A program made the translations under genes and the position numbers. Positions 33,742 to 42,155 of a stretch of DNA of 64,000 nt are shown in pieces. Origin of the DNA: Branchiostoma belcheri (taxonomy: Eukaryota > Chordata > Leptocardii > Amphioxiformes > Branchiostomatidae); assembly GCF_001625305.1 (NCBI RefSeq), contig NW_017804187.1:1707837-1771836 (forward strand), written 5' to 3'. The number at the start of each line of letters is the position of its first letter. The first letter of the stretch is position 1. A model generated the notes under the pieces. The model had not been told where the DNA came from and did not search any database. It was given only the letters and a program-made list of their open reading frames with translations.

Positions 33742-36700
33742 CAGATACACACGCACGCACACACACACACACACACACCAACACACAGGTACTCTAGAAC
33801 AATATTTTCCTCCGTTGGTAGTGAAGTATCAAAACAAGACATCATTTTTTCCACATTAACGTTGGCGAAAGACTTTTTGCTTTTCAGTATGGACCCGTCC
33901 TTACTAGGTTTTTGATTAGGTTGTGGTTTAAGAGTTTTGTCCGCTTCCTTTCAATCTACCTTAGAAGACAGCTAGAAACAACTGCTAAAAGTATTCTGTG
34001 CGACCATGTAATGTTGTCAGATTCAAACATGTAGGATATTAGTGTTCAGCGGATATGATACATGTGTGTGTACCGCCCATCGCTTCAAGGACGCGACAAA
34101 TTTGTCCGTCTTCTGTTTTGAATTTAAGAGTCAACAACAATCAGATGGGATGTGTCTCTCGCCGTCTTTTTGCAGCCTCTACCAGGCTTCAGGAGGCGGC
34201 TGGAAAGAGTAGAAATCGGGCAAATAGAGAGATAACATGCTAGGGGAGTTTGTCTGCTGGGAGAGAACATTTTGCCGCACCCGAAGCGGCTAGTAGATGC
34301 TAGTCTTTGTTTTTGTGCCGCGAAGAACCAGCAATACGGACTGCCGGCAAGCTGACACAACTATCCGGAATTTTTGTCATAACAGGGCCAAGTGGCGGTT
34401 AGTCAGGACCTCACAGGGGACCAAAAACATCCACACTTCCTCCTTTTGTACCTGTTTATTGACAGAATTAAAGTTCGGGGAGCTCTGCCAAGTAGAGGAA
34501 TTTGACTCACTATGACAGCTATGACATCTTCCGGTAGGCTTGAAATCATGTTCTTTACATGTTGACAATGTACGGGTATAGATAGAACCGCAAATGTGCA
34601 CCTGTTTTAGTCTGGGAAAGGGCAAATGCTAGCTCGTTGCTGGAAGCTAGGCTAGCATGTTTGCCCTATAGCCGAGGAGGTGGCCTGTGTAGGCCCTGGA
34701 AACAGTCTGTCATCCAGGCTAGCATGTTAGCGTTTGTGGGCCTTGGAATGCGCCTGGTATCCAGGCTACAGCATGTTTGTCCTAGAGCCGAGGAGCTGGC
34801 CTGTGTAGGCCTTGGAAACGCCTGGCTTCTAGGCTGACAGAATCCCCTCCACGACAGTAGCACTCGTAGCCTCTGCCAGGCTTCGGGAGGCGGCCGGAAA
34901 GAGTAGAAATCGGCCAAATAGAAAGCGGCTAACTGTTCTCTTTAGCAGACCAACTCCCTCGGCATGCTATCTCTCTATTTGGCCGATTTCTACTCTTTCC
35001 AGCCACCTCCCGAAGCCTGGTAGAGGCTAGCACTCGCGCGACTGACTGAAGGCGGTTTTTCGAGAGAGAGAAAAAAAAGAGAAGAGTTCCCGCTGAGAAA
35101 TTGTGGAAAGGACGGAAACTTGAGACGAGTTGACGCGAAGTTTCTTGCGGCGAAACGCCTTGGCCCTAGAGCCGAGGAGCGGGTCTGTTTCGGCCTTGGA
35201 AAACGCCTGGCTTCCATGCTAGGCAGAATCCCTTCCACAGCAAAAGCACTCGCGACTGAAGGCGGTTTTTCGGAAGAAAGAGTTCCCGCTGCGAAATTGT
35301 GGAAAGGACGGAAACATGAGACGAGTTTACGCGAAGTTTCTCGCGGCGAAGAAATCATCGAGGTCGAGCGGCAGTGACAGGATTACCCGGGGAAGTAGCG
35401 GGTTGTGTGACCCGGGGCACGCCGCACCTGTCCGCGGGATAGCCCGGCCAAAACTAGTACAGATGTTTGGACACTCCCAACACGGGATCAAAGGGTCCGG
35501 AGCGATGGGGCGATTATGGGCAGGCGGCCTCCTCGGTACAAAACAAACGGGAGAGATACACTACAGGAGCAGCAAACCTACACATTGGCACAGGAACAGG
35601 CAGTACAGGGATAGACACACAAACAGTCTATGTGACTATAAAACAGGAGAGAGAGGAGAGAGAGAGAGAGAGATACACATACAGAAGAAAAAAGATAACA
35701 AAACAATTCTTTAAAACAAACAGAAGAGCTACACTACTGGAACATCAAACCTACACATTGGCACAGGCACAGTCAGGACGGAGATAGAGACACATAAACA
35801 CATAGAGAGTTCGTAACGTTACGTGTCTATGTGATTTTGATAGAAGGAGAGACACAGAGAGAGAGAGGGGGAGAGACTGAGAGAGCTAGAGAGATTGAGA
35901 GAGAGAGAGCTAGAGAGAGAGAGAGAGAAAGAGAAGAGAATAAAACAACCGACAAGACAATATCGAATGGAGCCAGCGATTGTCAGAAAATGGAAGTAAA
36001 TTAAAAGGTCACAATCTTCCCAATCAACATCTGCTTGGATAGCTACGTTCGCACACCTCAGGAAACATGACACCACTAGTATCTTTTGAGTGGGCGGGAA
36101 ACATCAGTAGCTCCTGCCGCTGGTTACCCCGTGTCAAACGGGTACAGTTTGTGGGACCCCGTAAACTCCGGGGTTTCTGGAAGCGGCCTTTTTGGCCCAA
36201 TAAAACCAAGGACGTTCTTGATAAAAACTAACCACTCACTGAAGGTGAAGGTGAGAAAAGGTCCAGCCGCCGTATTTCTTAGAAACTGCAACAATAGAAC
36301 GTTCGAAGTGTTCGAAATAGAACAGGGGATTCGACGTGTTCGATAAGTGTTCGAAATAGAACAAGGGGTTCTACGTGTTCGATAACGGTCCTCATCGAAC
36401 ACCTATCGAACACGTCGAACCCCCTAGTCTATTTCGAACACTTCGAGCTGTTCCAAATAGAAGACCATAGAACAGGGGGCGGGGCTTATTTTGTTCGATC
36501 CGGAACGGTCTATTGTTCTGCTGCTGTTATTGTTGTTTGTTTACTGAGCGAGTTTATTTCGGCATTATTATATGACAGGCACGCACCAGGTATGTATTAA
36601 CGGAACTAGCAATGGACTGGTGGATGTGAAATAATTTATCTAGTGTAAATGGAAGATGAATGAATGAATGAATGAATGAATGAATGAATGAATGAATGAA

Positions 36701-39700
36701 AATACGAATGAATGAAAATACGAATGAATGAATGACGCTGTCAAATTGGACAATAACAGGTGAAGAAAAATGTCTGAACCCGCACGTAGGCTCTCGTTCC
36801 GAAACAGATGACTTGTTGACAAGCCTTAATCAAATCATCCTGGGCCTCACGGGGAACATGTACTAATGGCATTCAATTTACTAGTAATACCTAATATAGC
36901 CTGGGTACCAGACTGTGGCCAGGGCAAAGGGTACATGCACTAACGACATTCAATTACTACCTGACATAGCCTAGGTACCAGACTGTTGCTAGGGCCAGTA
37001 TACAGGCTAGCTTCTCGGCTCCAGGGCTAGCCTGGGTGCCAGACTGTTGCCAGGGCAAGTGTACAGGCCATGGAGGTCTACCTCCATGTACAGGCTAGCT
37101 CCTCGCCATTAACTCAAAATTGTCCCTAATACGTTACGAAAGTCGCTGTACTTTTGCTGTGTCAATATCAGGGAGGATACAGAACCGAAAGATGGTAAAA
37201 TTAGGTTGCTGGAAAATGTTGTAACTATTTTTATTTGTTTTCTTTTACATGTGTCTTTAAGTGCAACTTTTTTTCCAGCATTCATTCCCCCATTCTTCAA
37301 TTTCCCTCACAAACAAACAAACAAACATGCATCCCCACAGACCATTTCCTAGAAACCTCCTTGCTCTAAGCAGAGGTTAGGTATCGATTCGTCTTGTCTG
37401 TGTGACAAGCTGCAAATAGTCGTGTGTTATTTCAGCGGGCGCATGGCGTGTGGTTAAGACAAAACAAAAACACATCACTTTAAAAAGATACACAAAACGC
37501 ACGAAAGTAGCGTTACGTACACAGCACGAGTCCAAACGATACACCGACAATATACTAGTACTCACGTATATTTCTGTCTCTACCTGTCTATTACATGCCT
37601 TTGCTTGATAAAAAACAAAAGTAGAATTTTCCTAAATGGTTGTGAACAATTTGGTAGCCGCTGGCCAGAGAGGTATTGAATTTTTTATGGCCCGCTAACT
37701 CCTTATTTTGAGACAGGAAAGACGAATAATACTTTACCAAAGAGATAAAACTCAATAAAACTAGATAGATGTTAATTTTGTACTACAGGAACTAGTTCTT
37801 GATGTAAAATGTATAATTTTATCATCGTTATATCTGCGTTTCATGTACTTGGAATCCGCGTTTGAGCATGTATTTGCGATTAACGTATTGTTGTGTTCTT
37901 GCTAAATTATTTACGCCATTTGCATGCAAAATTCTACTATTTTTAGCATGGGTAAGCGAATGAGTTTGATAGAGACTATCTAATTGTCCCCTGTACACAC
38001 AGGTTATACAGCCTCCTATCTAGCCTCCGTAGCAGGCTTATGGAACTGGGGGTTTTGTGGTCTTCGGCTGTTTTCTGATTAGCCCAGTTCTACAAAACGG
38101 GGGTAATTCAACCAGGCCGGCTATGTTGTCTATATGCAATCAGAAAATAGCACATAAAAGCTCCCAAAAGACCCTGAAGACCCCTAACCCCCCCCCCAGT
38201 TTTTGGCATGCTATAGAGGCTACTCCTATCGCCCCTCTACACCCATACATATCTCCGCCACGCCTTCGTTGTTTGGAGAAGTACTCAAAACAAGAGCAGC
38301 GGCGAATTCATCATTCCAAAACCACTTAGAACTAATCTTTATCGCGTTTTGCGCAATCCGATTAGATACGCTCTTCCCTCTACGTGTCGATAAAAGAAAT
38401 CAGAACCAAGAGGTCCCGGGTTCGAGTCCTGGCACTTAACACGAATTTCCTCACTTAACTCAAGTGAAAATGAGTATTGTTTTGTCCTGTATTCGTCCTC
38501 TGCGTTGGTGTCGGCATAAAATAAGTTGATATAATTTGAGTGTGCGTCGCCATGTTTGGTCAAGAAATGTTGGAATATAAAAAAAAAAAGAAAAAACGTT
38601 ACAAAGCGTGTCCACAACAATCAGAGAAGGACATGCCCTCCAACTAGCGGCAGTGAATCATACACGGACTAGATTCTTACATCCTGTTCATATTGTACTT
38701 TCTAGTAGTTCCCAAGACTAAATTTATGTTATCCTTTTGTTCTTCTTATTACATGTACTACAAATGTATGTTGCTCAGTATCCAAACGTTACAAAGCGTG
38801 TCCACAACAATCAGAGAGAGAAGGGGGACAGGCCCTCAAACTAGCGGTACTGAATCATACACGCACTAGATTCTTACATCCTGTTAATATCATAATGTTA
38901 TAATGTTCTACAAGTCTCCAAGAGTTAATACCTTGAGAGACAACTGACTCTGAACTGAACCAAGTGTAAAACTGAGCACCTGGAGACATAATAGACGTTA
39001 AACAAGGACAACAACAACAACTGTTAATAGAATATACTTTCTAGTAGTTCCTAAGACATTTGTGTTATCCTTTTATTCTTATTACATGTACTACAAATGT
39101 ATGTTACTCAGTATCCATATACATAATGTAACATCGTCTATACATGTATGTATTTAGCCCCATGGGCATGAACATGCAAATAAAGATAGACGATGAATAA
39201 AGATTTAACTACATTCTTTTCCATAAAAAAAAACAGAAATTAACTACGTACGATCGACTGCTATCGCTACTCAGATTTGTATATTGGAACACAAGTTTCG
39301 GCATGATTTCCAAGAACACCGTACGCTTATTGACCAATCCACATTGTCAGCAATATTCAATCTATAGTATACCTAATACTAGCACTACTGCACTGTAGAT
39401 TCGACCACTCTAACAACGGTAGCGAAAATATTTGTCATGGCAGGGGAATTTGCCCACCATAGAGTTCATTTGCCTTCCTAGGAGAAATATTACCCTTACT
39501 TCCTCGGCCAAGTATTGACTCTATTTCTGCCGAATTCTACCATCCATAACCCATCCAGAAGGCCTGTTGGAGGCTAGAATACATTCATAACGCCCTATGA
39601 AGGCCTGGTGGAGGCTAACTGCTCACGACGAAAAGCCTTCGCCTATTAGCGGGCCTCTGACTAATTTGTCCTAACGTGCGTACACACAGGCGAACAGAAG

Positions 39701-40833
39701 CCGACAAACGCAAAACACTTGCCTCACAACTGACCAGCGGAATGCCCTTCCTAACGCCTGTCTTTTATTTACTGTTCTTTGATGTCAGAGCCTTTTCGTT
39801 CCACTCTACTTCTACATGTACGACGCGATTCCGCAATTATAGTGGAGAGAAAAATCCCTACTCCACCCCCCCCCCTCACGAAAAAAAAGCACTGTCCAGT
39901 ATCCGGCTTTTGTTTACATTCTCTTCATTTACGACGAATTATCGTTTACAGCGGTGTGGGTTTAGGGACTGAGTGATAAGGCAGGCTGCTCTGTGTAACT
40001 AGAACTGTGAGTGGATGGGGGCAGAGACAAGCATTTTGCCCCGCTCTGTTCTCTTCTCTTCCCGTCTTCTGTGTGTGTATAAAAAAAAGACACAGCAAGG
40101 GTCGTCTCAGCAAGAGGCTTTTACAAATCTCCGCAAACAAAGGGCTTGGGAAAACAAAGCCAATCCTACGTTTACGCTAGTGTGGTGAAGCCCGTTTCGC
40201 AATGAGGCGCAAATAACTACGTCAAACTGGGGGATAAGGGCCTAGCGCAAACAAGGAGGACCTCGCGAAGGCGTCCTAACCCGTTCACAGCGCGGTGCGA
40301 ACAGCATATTCTGCCCCAAGGGTCCACACGACAAGGCTAGTACAATGTAAATTTTTCTGGGGACTGTCCGAAGCGTGTCTGCCTTTCGTCCAAAGTGATG
40401 GCTCTGACAGCGCCCATACCAGCGCTGAACATGCGTTTCGCAACACCCATGCACTACCAGCACACACACCACGCGGTTTAGAAGGAATGGTACAGATCTA
40501 GAGAAGACAAGACGGTTCGTACTTACGTATGATCGGGTTCATGCTCCGTACTGTGTTCCCCTTTAGGTAGAACTTGGCGGACTCGTCGTCTAAAATCCCG
40601 TTGGTTGTCCGCTCGTACAGTTCCAACATGAAGCGCGGAGGCGACTCGTAGATTTCTGAGAATAGGTCCAAACCCTGCATGTTATGGCCCTGTATCTCCT
40701 TCGGCCACATTCTGGCCGCTGCCTCCTCGCTGCCGAAAGGGCTGCCGTAGTCCAAGGTAGGGTTTTCCCAGTACTGAATGGCCAGGGCGGCGTGTAGAAA
40801 CAGCACAGTCGCGGTGTACAGTCCCCGGGCCAT
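23374..40833 (-). CDS. BMP3: BMP3/GDF10-type TGF-beta ligand, 454 aa, 4 exons
   Basis: Secreted dimeric TGF-beta superfamily ligand. Exons: 40527-40833 (signal peptide and start of prodomain), 32574-32731, 31505-32212 (rest of prodomain, basic cleavage region, start of mature domain) and 23374-23565 (rest of mature domain). Phases agree: 307+158+708+192 nt, 455 codons with stop, near the ~472-residue human BMP3. The mature domain has the seven cystines in order (CSRR, YYC, GTC, PCC, SCACR). It reads [20 protein letters not shown], then [16 protein letters not shown] and [13 protein letters not shown], diagnostic of BMP3/GDF10 rather than other BMPs. Dibasic clusters ([16 protein letters not shown]) offer furin-type sites. 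The single amphioxus gene is expected to be pro-orthologous to BMP3 and GDF10. The introns total about 16 kb. Confidence 0.95.
23622..23831 (+). mobile_element. Hammerhead-like foldback element with 13-bp target duplication (element 2)
   Basis: Flanked by CACATTATGTGTT at 23609-23621 and 23832-23844. Arms of about 39 bp (23654-23692 and 23792-23830, one indel) enclose three tandem 23-bp units ending in a hammerhead-like core. The core is GCC (23751-23753), CTGATGA (23754-23760), A, GATGAC, loop AGAAG, GTCATC (23773-23778), GAAA (23779-23782), CGTC (23783-23786), GGC (23787-23789). It lies in BMP3 intron sequence only 57 bp from the last exon, antisense to the gene. Likely a Penelope-like or retrozyme-like non-autonomous element. 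Confidence 0.75.
24060..24215 (+). repeat. 12-bp minisatellite
   Basis: About a dozen units of TATTGATACTAT with variants (TCTTGACACTAT). Lies in the large BMP3 intron. Confidence 0.9.
25080..25915 (+). repeat. Degenerate ~160-210-bp tandem repeat, five units
   Basis: The block GTGGGACAGTGT...TGTGTGTCCCAGACCCCACGG recurs at about 25086, 25249, 25451, 25645 and 25856. Between blocks are variants of CATCCAGAATATTTCTGTTT. The fourth unit is interrupted by a LINE fragment. Confidence 0.8.
25690..25850 (-). mobile_element. LINE reverse transcriptase C-terminus fragment
   Basis: Minus strand reads [20 protein letters not shown], then [10 protein letters not shown]. The FFPRTI-type ending is typical of CR1/L2/Jockey-group reverse transcriptase C-termini. 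Confidence 0.75.
26305..26545 (-). mobile_element. LINE 3'-end fragment
   Basis: Antisense copy of the same tail: GCCGGTATAACCGCCCTTCG, then the GGCACGCGGCGCGGCGGCAG block and the degraded SPRTIVD...VPSSTVGA region. It ends at the TACTGATACAG-type tail near 26305. Confidence 0.75.
26613..26900 (+). repeat. 20-bp minisatellite made of a MITE terminus, about 14 units
   Basis: Very regular array of AAGCCTGGTAGAGGCTACCA. The unit equals the right terminus of MITE family A (GAAGCCTGGTAGAGGCTA) plus two bases. Variants CCTGCTAGAGG and CCTGGAAGAG are interspersed. Confidence 0.95.
27643..27955 (+). mobile_element. LINE 3'-end fragment
   Basis: Reads [20 protein letters not shown], then [11 protein letters not shown], then a non-coding tail with GCGTGCCTGCGAAGCTGGTG and ATACAGATATAGATA. 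5'-truncated, with a local deletion in the coding part. Confidence 0.8.
28205..28512 (+). mobile_element. LINE 3'-end fragment, best preserved
   Basis: Frames read [32 protein letters not shown] and, after frameshifts, [12 protein letters not shown]. The tail GCCGCGTGCCTGCGAAGCTG is followed by ATACAGATACAGATA. The 208-residue antisense frame across it is not a gene. Confidence 0.8.
28926..29133 (-). repeat. Two tandem ~116-bp SINE-body units
   Basis: CTCTTTTCGATAAGTGCGGT, then GGTTCTTTAACGTGCGTGGG and CCTCCATTTAACGTCCTATC occur twice in a row, separated by ACCGAAGCTAGGTA. The sequence is the body of the tRNA-SINE class seen at 32812-33275. Confidence 0.7.
29267..29461 (-). mobile_element. 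hAT-type MITE, family B
   Basis: TAGCCTCCATAGCATGCC to GCCTGCTACGGAGGCTA; internal GAAGACCACCAAAC as in other copies, inverted orientation. Target duplication is degraded. Confidence 0.85.
29491..29665. mobile_element. Foldback MITE, family A
   Basis: TAGCCTCTTCCAGGCTTCGG to CCCGAAGCCTGGTAGAGGCT, with inner AGTAGAAATTG and inverted partner. About 175 bp. Confidence 0.85.
29690..29830 (-). mobile_element. LINE 3'-end fragment, old
   Basis: Antisense match to the LINE tails: TGCAAAGGTTAGATGTAACA read on the minus strand, with decayed coding sequence upstream of it. Confidence 0.6.
29880..30402. other. BMP3 intron sequence, nothing recognised
   Basis: AT-rich sequence without exon, inverted repeat or tandem array that I can support. 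Confidence 0.4.
30403..30717 (-). mobile_element. MITE family B with a tandemly triplicated end
   Basis: TAGCCTCCATAGCATGCC at the left. The opposite end segment (59 bp: ATCAGAAAACAGCCGAAGAC to GCCTGCTACGGAGGCTA) occurs three times in a row at about 30541, 30600 and 30659. End amplification resembles that of the copy at 13634. Confidence 0.9.
31010..31495 (+). repeat. ~60-bp minisatellite (AGGCTAGCCCTGGAGCCGAG)
   Basis: At least six units of CACCCAGGCTAGCCCTGGAG, CCGAGGAGCTAGCCTGTATA, CTGGCCCTGACAACAGTCTG with variation. Related arrays occur at 34640-34840, 36895-37110, 54430-54930 and 60405-60820. This one ends at the BMP3 exon donor and encloses a copy of that exon edge. Confidence 0.85.
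31313..31366 (-). pseudogene. Copy of the 3' edge of BMP3 exon 3 inside the minisatellite
   Basis: 54 bp matching 31500-31553 with three differences. It includes the donor and the end of [13 protein letters not shown]. One change turns the final Lys codon into TAG. Flanked on both sides by minisatellite units. Confidence 0.9.
31505..32212 (-). CDS. BMP3: BMP3 exon 3 (prodomain end, cleavage region, mature start)
   Basis: 236 codons, phase 0 at both ends. Starts [20 protein letters not shown], continues through [20 protein letters not shown], an acidic region, a Lys/Arg-rich region with several R-X-X-R sites, and the mature start [20 protein letters not shown] to DFPMSK. Donor GTATGT at 31504; acceptor CTACTGGCAG before 32212. 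Confidence 0.95.
32213..32573 (-). other. 361-nt SINE-bearing intron bounded by a 22-bp coding-sequence duplication
   Basis: A 22-bp direct repeat (32206-32227 and 32567-32588) encodes part of PDYWQVT on both sides. Splicing CAG/GTGACT (donor at 32573) to CTACTGGCAG/GTGACT (acceptor ending 32213) joins EEPDYWQ to VTLLSIP without loss or gain. On the minus strand TACTAAC (branch site, 32254-32248) lies about 36 nt before the acceptor, with a pyrimidine tract between. The vertebrate gene, as I recall it, has no intron here, so this is probably a lineage-specific gain. Unspliced, the frame soon stops before the mature domain. Confidence 0.85.
32285..32520 (-). mobile_element. tRNA-derived SINE inside the young BMP3 intron
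   Basis: Minus strand: head GTGTAGCGGCAGAGTGCTCG, box B-like GGTCCCGGGTTCGAGTTCT, middle GTGCCCTTGAGAAAGGCACT, and end TGTTGGAATAAAAAAAAAG. The same family occurs 5'-truncated at 38391-38585. Confidence 0.9.
32574..32731 (-). CDS. BMP3: BMP3 exon 2 (prodomain)
   Basis: Acceptor CTCCTGTACAG before 32731. Encodes [20 protein letters not shown] then [20 protein letters not shown] and EEPDYWQ. One potential N-glycosylation site (NSSS). Confidence 0.94.
32812..33275 (+). mobile_element. tRNA-derived SINE, plus strand, with duplicated head
   Basis: GTGGTCTTGTGGTTAGGAAT (box A-like) and GAGTTCGAATCCCAAG (box B-like) are followed by a second, shorter head at about 32918. Then come the shared body (GGAGAGGTACTTTACACC, GTACCTAGCTTCGGTTAGGG) and an ATAAATGAAAAAAATGAAAT tail. 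Confidence 0.75.
33637..33790 (+). repeat. (CA)n microsatellite
   Basis: Long ACACAC tract with occasional GCAC, AGAA and GATA interruptions. The Cys/Val- and His/Thr-rich open frames across it are artefacts. Confidence 0.98.
34173..34300. mobile_element. Partial family A MITE
   Basis: AGCCTCTACCAGGCTTCAGG, AGTAGAAATCGGGC, GATAACATGC, then a decayed right side (GAAGCGGCTAGTAGATGCTA). Confidence 0.65.
34640..34840 (+). repeat. ~60-bp minisatellite fragment
   Basis: Units with CCTATAGCCGAGGAGGTGGC, CTGTGTAGGCCCTGGAAACA and GTCATCCAGGCTAGCATGTT, same family as 31010-31495. Confidence 0.75.
34867..35028. mobile_element. Family A MITE, 162 bp, exact 8-bp target duplication
   Basis: TAGCCTCTGCCAGGCTTCGG to its inverse CCGAAGCCTGGTAGAGGCT. 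AGCACTCG flanks both ends (34859-34866 and 35029-35036). A paralogous copy of the surrounding sequence at 35215-35345 has a single AGCACTCG (35245-35252) and no element. The element is therefore delimited to the base and classed as hAT-type by its 8-bp duplication. Confidence 0.95.
35215..35345 (+). repeat. Local duplicate of 34835-35155 lacking the MITE
   Basis: GCAGAATCCCTTCCACAGC, then GACTGAAGGCGGTTTTTCGG and GAAATTGTGGAAAGGACGGA to GCGAAGTTTCTCGCGGCGAA repeat the sequence on both sides of the MITE at 34867-35028. Confidence 0.9.
35645..35935 (+). repeat. GA-rich microsatellite tracts
   Basis: Two imperfect (GA)n runs, 35645-35690 and 35850-35935, in BMP3 intron 1. Confidence 0.9.
36302..36446. 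repeat. Hairpin built from GTTCGA words
   Basis: Arm 36302-36354 (TTCGAAGTGTTCGAAATAGA, then GATTCGACGTGTTCGATAAG) is inverted at 36395-36446. Between them is a second direct copy of half an arm. It combines tandem and inverted repetition of a roughly 35-bp motif; no terminal features of a known transposon are visible. Confidence 0.8.
36654..36735 (+). repeat. (TGAA)n microsatellite
   Basis: Tetranucleotide TGAA repeated about 18 times with two AATACGAA interruptions. Confidence 0.97.
36895..37110 (+). repeat. ~60-bp minisatellite at the edge of the duplicated block
   Basis: Units AGCCTGGGTACCAGACTGTG, GCTAGCTTCTCGGCTCCAGG. The second haplotype copy begins inside this array (37091 corresponds to 47705). 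Confidence 0.8.
38021..38222 (+). mobile_element. hAT-type MITE, family B (haplotype 1)
   Basis: TAGCCTCCGTAGCAGGC to GCATGCTATAGAGGCTA, flanked by CTCCTATC at 38013-38020 and 38223-38230. The allele is at 48824-49025. Confidence 0.92.
38391..38585 (+). mobile_element. 5'-truncated SINE, haplotype 1 only
   Basis: Starts TCAGAACCAAGAGGTCCCGG, includes GAAAATGAGTATTGT, ends TGTTGGAATATAAAAAAAA. AAAAGAAA precedes and follows it (candidate target duplication). Haplotype 2 has only GTCGTTAAAAAAACGTTACA at this point (49187-49206). Confidence 0.85.
38590..40526. other. BMP3 intron 1, part adjoining exon 1
   Basis: Includes a tandem duplication (CGTTACAAAGCGTGTCCACA at 38599 and 38787), GGAGGCTA-type MITE remnants at 39545-39620 and GC-richer conserved sequence from 39640. 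No additional exon is supported. The minus-strand frames at 40242-40472 lie in the intron and are not preserved as a known protein. Confidence 0.4.
40527..40833 (-). CDS. BMP3: BMP3 exon 1, signal peptide and N-terminal prodomain (haplotype 1)
   Basis: ATG at 40833-40831. [20 protein letters not shown] is a signal peptide with a hydrophobic core. It continues [20 protein letters not shown], a conserved prodomain helix motif of the superfamily (LYER). Strong donor GTAAGT at 40526. 102 codons plus one base. Confidence 0.96.
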
Positions 40834-41524
40834 GCTTGGAAGCGTGGCTCTAGCCCGTGAAAGTCCGACTCGGGTGTAACAAGAAGCTGCAGATCTCCGT
40901 TCAGTGTCTCACCTGTGGAAAAACAAACGGCGACTTAACTGGTGATCACCACGGCACTGAATGTTTATGGTAGCGGGCCGCTCGTCCCATTCCGGCGGGG
41001 TTAGGGCCGACACTGCTCCGGCTAGTTTTGTCCAAGCCGCCGCAATGCTGTAACAGTTAGACCACGCCGCGAGAGAACGCCAGCTTTTTTTCTAGAGGTG
41101 CAACCAACCAAACTGTAGCGCGGTGGTAAAACTGCCGTCTGCGGTGACCTCCGAGTCCTGTGCCACTTCTCTACTTACCAACACCGGGGTGCCCCGCCTC
41201 AAGAATGCGCAAACATTAAACATTACAAGCCTCGCGAAATCCCGCGCTCAACCCTTCTGCGCATATTCCGCTTGCGCCAGCCGAACGAACCGAGCGAGCG
41301 AACGCGCGGCCTCAAAGTTACGGTGTCAGAATTAATCTGGCCATTAAACACGGGACGTTCTTAAATACTACCCGGCTGTCAGCACTAGAGTACAGCACGG
41401 CCCGAGAGCAGTGGCTGGCATTTGGTGTTGATTTGAGCAAGTTATTTCAAGCATTCCGCAGGTTTGCAAGCCACCGCCGCGCCAGTTAAAGGTAGCGCGT
41501 TTAGTTTAGCTTTCCTGTAAGTTC

Positions 41525-41532
41525 TATAAATA
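41525..41532 (+). promoter_or_regulatory. TATAAATA box, plus strand, in both haplotypes
   Basis: A perfect TATA box in a GC-richer, conserved region 0.7 kb upstream of BMP3 exon 1, facing away from BMP3. Allele at 52003-52010. It could drive a divergent transcript. Confidence 0.35.
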
Positions 41533-41624
41533 AGGAACTGCTGCAGAGAGGGCCTTAAACAAGCCCAGAAGCGCTGCAGAGGAAGCGCCAAATCCTGCAC
41601 GGCGGACAGACTGGTGTATAGCTC

Positions 41625-41936
41625 GTGTGTCAGGGACTGTCTTTTGATGACATGGACTTTACTCCTCACAGTAACCCTTGGGCGAGCAAATTTACCTGCA
41701 CAGCGAGCACCTTGTTTTGTCCGGGTATGTCTTCCGAACCCGAGCCCTCTACAGGTTTATACCGTTTGCTACACACACACAGCACGCGACCTAACCAGAC
41801 CTATACCATGTACATACTTGTACTAGACCTTCGCTGGCTTTCTATGGCAATCGTCACGTTGTTGTGCTCTGTTGTGGTTTGCATTTTTTTTTTCTGCCGC
41901 GAACGTCGTAACTTAGGAGGCCGTCCGACCGCCTAG
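41625..41936 (+). CDS. Hypothetical 103-aa protein with C-terminal membrane segment
   Basis: Open frame 100 bp after the TATA box, ending in a hydrophobic stretch (LSMAIVTLLCSVVVCIFFFC) followed by basic RERRNLGGRPTA. In haplotype 2 the upstream part is frameshifted, but the part from MSSEPEPSTGLYRLLHTHST to the stop stays open. Several amino-acid differences between alleles argue against strong constraint. Function unknown; may be non-coding. Confidence 0.2.
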   Translation: MCQGLSFDDMDFTPHSNPWASKFTCTASTLFCPGMSSEPEPSTGLYRLLHTHSTRPNQTYTMYILVLDLRWLSMAIVTLLCSVVVCIFFFCRERRNLGGRPTA

Positions 41937-41966
41937 GATATCCCCCGGCCTGCCCACCATGATTAC

Positions 41967-42155
41967 CTAGCCTCCGTAGCAGGCTTGTAGAACTGGAGGT
42001 TTGGTGATCTTCGGCTGTTTTCTGATTAGCCCAGTTCTAAAAACGGGGGTCATTCAACCAGGCCGACTATGTTGTCTATATGCAATCAGAAAATAGCACA
42101 TAAAAGCTCCCAAAGACCCTGAAGACCCCCAGTTTTTGCCCTGCTATGTAGGCTA
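41967..42155 (+). mobile_element. hAT-type MITE, family B (haplotype 1)
   Basis: TAGCCTCCGTAGCAGGC to CCTGCTATGTAGGCTA with ATGATTAC at 41959-41966 and 42156-42163. Allele at 52446-52635. Confidence 0.92.

Noticed and set aside
33382..33915. 177-aa frame rich in His-Thr
   Set aside because: Runs through a (CA)n microsatellite; no splice or family support.
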